Source: UBA1672 sp964352375 (GTDB lineage Bacteria > Pseudomonadota > Alphaproteobacteria > Micavibrionales > Micavibrionaceae). From it: a stretch of DNA of 64,000 nucleotides. The stretch covers positions 1 through 64,000 of the forward strand of contig CAYGSA010000001.1 in NCBI GenBank assembly GCA_964352375.1, written 5' to 3'. Positions 61,164 through 64,000 of this stretch are shown here, in pieces; position 1 is the stretch's first letter; every line of letters starts with the position of its first letter. Below the pieces are notes generated by a model. It ran no database searches. It had not been told where the DNA came from and saw only the letters and a program-made list of their open reading frames with translations. The position numbers and the translations under genes were made by a program.

Positions 61164-62507
61164 TCAATATGGCAGTACTATGTGCACTGCTAGACCGCCG
61201 TGGTCGCTTTTATCTAGCCATATCTCACCGCCATGTGCATGGATTATGTCCATAGCTATGGGCATACCGAGACCAATGCCACCGGTGTTTTGGTTTCTTG
61301 ATTCTTCTATTCGGTAGAAAGGCCTGAAGACTTCTTCATATTTATCTGGGGCAATTCCTGGGCCGTTATCCTCGATTATGATTTTAATGCTATCATTTTC
61401 TTGTCGGAGCGTTATCCAGATGAATTCAGAGAATTTTGTCGCGTTACTGACGATGTTCATTAAGGCTCTTTTAAACGCGGTTTCTCGAAGCGATATTGAG
61501 GGATTTAAATCATTTAACTCTAGTTTAGCATCACACCCCTGACGCTTTGCAGACATAATTATTTCTTTTAAGAGGTTGGCGATATAAATATATTTAGATC
61601 TTTCTTTTCCCTGCCCACGCACAAAATTAAGATAGCCTTCAATCATTTTTTCCATGTCGGCGACATCTTTTTTCATTTCGTAAATATCAGGGCTGTCGCC
61701 CAGCATCGAGATTTGAAGCTTTAATCGCGTTAGCGGTGTTCTGAGATCATGTGAAACGCCAGCGAGCATGTCTGTGCGCTGAGATATCTGGCGTTGAATC
61801 CGCGTTTTCATATCGAGAAACGCTTGTCCTGCTTGCCTGACTTCATTTGCTCCTTCAATCTTAAAGTTCCTTACTTCTCTTCCTTTTCCTAAGCGCTCTG
61901 CAGCTATGGCAAGCCTGCGGATAGGGCGGATTTGATTGCGCATGAAAAGGACGGCAATAACGAGTAAAACCATTGATGCTGCAAAGACCCATAGGAGGAA
62001 GATATACGTTGTTGAAGAAAATAACCTACGCTGCGGCAGAGAGACGTTGAGAATACCATTTTCTAGCTGCACACGGATTTCAATCCATTTCTCCTGAAAA
62101 TCAACATTCACGGCATATGGTTTATTTAGTGTTTGAGATAGCTCGTGAGAGAGTGTTGCTAAAATCATAGCCTCCCAGCCCACATTTGAACTTTCATTTA
62201 TACCCTTTTGATTTAGTATTTCGCCTTCTTTGTATGTTGAGAGTAGATTTAAACTTTCTTCTGCAGCATTAATCAGTTCATTAATCTCTTCTTTATCCTC
62301 TGACTTTTCAATAAAATCAGACAATAATTTTACTTCCCCTGCAACAGCAAAGGCCAGACGTGATGTCATTTTGGTCCAGTGCCTGTCAAAAAATAAATAT
62401 GTTGATATGATTTGCAGTAAAAATATAGGGATGATCAAAATAAGCAGTGATCTGAAGAACAATGTTTGCGGGAGAACGCTTTTTATTAAGCTGCGTTTTT
62501 TTTTCAT
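61164..62507 (-). CDS. EnvZ-like sensor histidine kinase
   Basis: TM1 (about 17-40), a periplasmic loop of about 120 residues, TM2 (TYIFLLWVFAASMVLLVIAVL), HAMP and HisKA with the phosphorylated His253 in GVSHDLRTPLTRL. HATPase follows with IEDNGPGIAP and GGIGLGMPIAMDI. GAGG upstream of the ATG lies inside the end of the response-regulator gene, so the pair is co-translated. Homologous alphaproteobacterial pairs respond to envelope or osmotic stress, but no target is seen here. Confidence 0.92.
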   Translation of the reverse strand: MKKKRSLIKSVLPQTLFFRSLLILIIPIFLLQIISTYLFFDRHWTKMTSRLAFAVAGEVKLLSDFIEKSEDKEEINELINAAEESLNLLSTYKEGEILNQKGINESSNVGWEAMILATLSHELSQTLNKPYAVNVDFQEKWIEIRVQLENGILNVSLPQRRLFSSTTYIFLLWVFAASMVLLVIAVLFMRNQIRPIRRLAIAAERLGKGREVRNFKIEGANEVRQAGQAFLDMKTRIQRQISQRTDMLAGVSHDLRTPLTRLKLQISMLGDSPDIYEMKKDVADMEKMIEGYLNFVRGQGKERSKYIYIANLLKEIIMSAKRQGCDAKLELNDLNPSISLRETAFKRALMNIVSNATKFSEFIWITLRQENDSIKIIIEDNGPGIAPDKYEEVFRPFYRIEESRNQNTGGIGLGMPIAMDIIHAHGGEIWLDKSDHGGLAVHIVLPY

Positions 62508-63221
62508 TTATGCCTCTTTTGCGCGCAGAATATATCCTTTGCCGCGCACTGTTTGAAGGTAGCGCGGAAATTTGGTATTTTCCTCGATTTTACGACGCAA
62601 GCGTGTGACTTGCACGTCTATTGTGCGCTCTCCTGCACTTAAGTTACACCGTTTTGCCAGTTCTTCACGGCTCACCACTTCTCCAAAAGATTCACATAGG
62701 GCACGTAAAAGACCTGCCTCAACGGACGTTAGATCTATGACGTCTTTATCATGTGAAATTTCGTCATGACGGGAATCAAAATGCCATTTTCCGATGGTGT
62801 ATATGTTAGTCTCATTCTGGGGTTTACGTGTTCGTTTTAGAATAGCATGAAGTCTTAGAGCAAGCTCCTTTGGTTCGAACGGCTTTGTGAGATAGTCATC
62901 CGCGCCAGATTCAAAGCCTGTAATACGGTCATCAATTTCCCCTAGCGCAGTAAGGAGGAGAATGGGAACGTCTTTGCCCTGCTCCCGAAGTTTTGCGGTC
63001 ATCTCCATGCCCGTCATTTCAGGCATCATAACATCCAAGACCAATGCGTCTACATCATAGAATTCAAGCGCTTTGATGGCTTCTTTTGCGCTGTTTGCTG
63101 TCAATGTAATGAAGCCTTGCTCTCGCAGGAACCGTGACACTAATTCCGATATACGCACATCGTCATCCACAACCATAATATGAGGTTTGTCCACGTGTTT
63201 TTGCTGTAATTGATCTGTCAT
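62508..63221 (-). CDS. OmpR-family response regulator
   Basis: The receiver domain (about 12-125) has the acidic pair Asp20-Asp21, the phosphoacceptor Asp63 (LVLDVMMPEM) and the Lys in YLTKPFEP. A winged-helix domain follows (LTSVEAGLLRALCES, RTIDVQVTRLRRKIEE, LQTVRGKGYIL). ATG 63221 is chosen; a GTG at 63233 is in frame. The kinase gene follows with no spacer. It is divergent from ilvE over 67 bases that hold a perfect dyad. Confidence 0.93.
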   Translation of the reverse strand: MTDQLQQKHVDKPHIMVVDDDVRISELVSRFLREQGFITLTANSAKEAIKALEFYDVDALVLDVMMPEMTGMEMTAKLREQGKDVPILLLTALGEIDDRITGFESGADDYLTKPFEPKELALRLHAILKRTRKPQNETNIYTIGKWHFDSRHDEISHDKDVIDLTSVEAGLLRALCESFGEVVSREELAKRCNLSAGERTIDVQVTRLRRKIEENTKFPRYLQTVRGKGYILRAKEA

Positions 63222-63252
63222 TTTATGGTTCACAAATTATCTGCTTTGTGGT

Positions 63253-63279
63253 TTATCTTATAGAAGAACAATAAGATAA
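63253..63279. promoter_or_regulatory. Perfect 9-base inverted repeat between the response-regulator gene and ilvE
   Basis: TTATCTTAT (63253-63261) and ATAAGATAA (63271-63279) with a nine-base spacer. The right arm runs into the AAGGAAG ribosome-binding site of ilvE. It may be an operator for the regulator itself or an RNA hairpin that limits access to the ilvE start. Confidence 0.5.
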
Positions 63280-63288
63280 GGAAGAACG

Positions 63289-64000
63289 ATGTCGATACTG
63301 CCTTTTGATGAGCGGGATGGTTTTATTTGGTTAAACGGTGAAATGATGCCTTGGCGCGAGGCTAAAATTCATGTGATGTCACATGGTTTGCATTATGCCA
63401 GCTCTGTTTTTGAGGGTGAGCGGATGTATAATGGCAAGATTTTCAAGAGCCGCGAGCATTCGGAACGATTTCATAAATCAGCATCTTTGCTTGGTATGAA
63501 CCCAATACCTTACAGTATTGATGAATTGGAGGACATCAAATATGCCGTGTGTAAGGAGAATGACTTGACCGATGCGTATGTGCGCCCGATTGCGTGGCGC
63601 GGCGGTGAGCAAATGGGTGTTTCGGCAAAGCTGACAAAGACCCATGTCGCGGTGGCGGCGTGGCATTGGGGTACGTATTTCGATGAAACCAAACGTGATC
63701 AAGGCATTACGCTCAAAACATCGCCATGGAGGCGTCCCGACCCATTAACCGCGCCAACGCAAAGTAAGGCGGCGGGACTTTATATGATTAATACTATGTC
63801 CAAACATGCCGTTGAGGATGAGGGCTTTGATGATGCCTTGATGCTGGATTATCGTGGAAATGTTGCTGAGGCGTCTGCGGCTAATTTTTTTGCAGTTAAA
63901 GATAGTACGTTGATTACACCAGAGCCTGATTGCTTTTTGAACGGTCTGACGCGTCAAACTGTTATTGATCTTGCTAAAAAGCATAACATTCCGCTTGAGA
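63289..64000 (+). CDS. ilvE: Branched-chain amino acid aminotransferase, 3' end beyond window
   Basis: Class IV PLP aminotransferase, open to the right edge (237 codons visible). The start MSILPFDERDGFIWLNGEMM has AGGAAG upstream. YASSVFEGERMYNG is the early family motif, the PLP lysine lies in TQSKAAGLYMIN, and EASAANFFAV followed by FLNGLTRQTVIDLAKK is the phosphate-binding end. It transfers amino groups to branched keto acids, the last step after ilvD (33693-35417). A D-amino acid aminotransferase is less likely. Confidence 0.9.
   Translation, partial: MSILPFDERDGFIWLNGEMMPWREAKIHVMSHGLHYASSVFEGERMYNGKIFKSREHSERFHKSASLLGMNPIPYSIDELEDIKYAVCKENDLTDAYVRPIAWRGGEQMGVSAKLTKTHVAVAAWHWGTYFDETKRDQGITLKTSPWRRPDPLTAPTQSKAAGLYMINTMSKHAVEDEGFDDALMLDYRGNVAEASAANFFAVKDSTLITPEPDCFLNGLTRQTVIDLAKKHNIPLE

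Overview
The window reads as chromosome from a free-living, Gram-negative alphaproteobacterium with a somewhat AT-leaning genome. Several gene neighbourhoods are typical of that class: ubiquinol-cytochrome c chaperone, DUF177, rpmF, plsX, fabH, ihfA and a MerR regulator in a row; an LdtR-type MarR regulator divergent from hemB; phaC-phaA-phaB with a divergent phaR; and fumC followed by a small ribbon-helix-helix protein. The order or family cannot be fixed from this sequence. The DNA is almost entirely coding. There are no tRNA or rRNA genes, no CRISPR array, no insertion sequence and no prophage. No gene-free stretch exceeds about 300 bases. One 100-base run of N (14971-15070) is a scaffold gap.

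Region 1-10 kb is a surface-glycan island. Rightward genes encode a methyltransferase cut by the window edge, a thiamine-diphosphate dehydrogenase E1 alpha/beta pair without E2 or E3, an FAD oxidoreductase of the L-2-hydroxyglutarate oxidase type, a GT2 glycosyltransferase and two further methyltransferases. They converge on four leftward glycosyltransferases arranged as two tandem duplicated pairs (GT4-GT4 and GT2-GT2).

Region 10-23 kb is housekeeping: MerR, ihfA, fabH, plsX, rpmF, DUF177 and the cytochrome bc1 chaperone, with bamE divergent. After the gap comes a long leftward operon running ldtR, DUF6898, rpiB, glyA, nrdR, ribD, ribE, ribB, ribH, nusB. hemB diverges from ldtR over overlapping promoters that share a palindrome. 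Region 23-35 kb carries motA-motB, a secreted lactonase-like metallo-hydrolase, parC, recO, an aspartate dehydrogenase, a histidine phosphatase, folK-folP, a Tat-exported DUF882 peptidase, an L,D-transpeptidase and ilvD.

Region 35-43 kb starts with a PcfJ-like gene broken by three separate single-base losses. It continues with two PH-domain membrane proteins, a phosphofructokinase, DUF465, purE-purK (possibly leaderless) and fumC with its RHH partner. Region 42.5-50 kb is a giant AsmA protein and the polyhydroxybutyrate genes phaC, phaA and phaB, with a cyclic-nucleotide-binding protein and the divergent regulator phaR.

Region 50-64 kb holds a periplasmic coiled-coil protein, prfB with an intact programmed +1 frameshift site, a DJ-1/PfpI-fold protein lacking its nucleophile cysteine, an OmpA-type lipoprotein, trkH, recX, an orphan ABC-2 permease, hslO (Hsp33), a PAS histidine kinase, an OmpR/EnvZ-type pair and the start of a branched-chain aminotransferase gene. 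I found no single dramatic new system. The most worthwhile leads are the E1 pair in the glycan island, the triply frameshifted PcfJ-like gene, the shared ldtR/hemB operator, the probable leaderless purE, the dyad between the response regulator and ilvE, and the cysteine-less DJ-1 protein.
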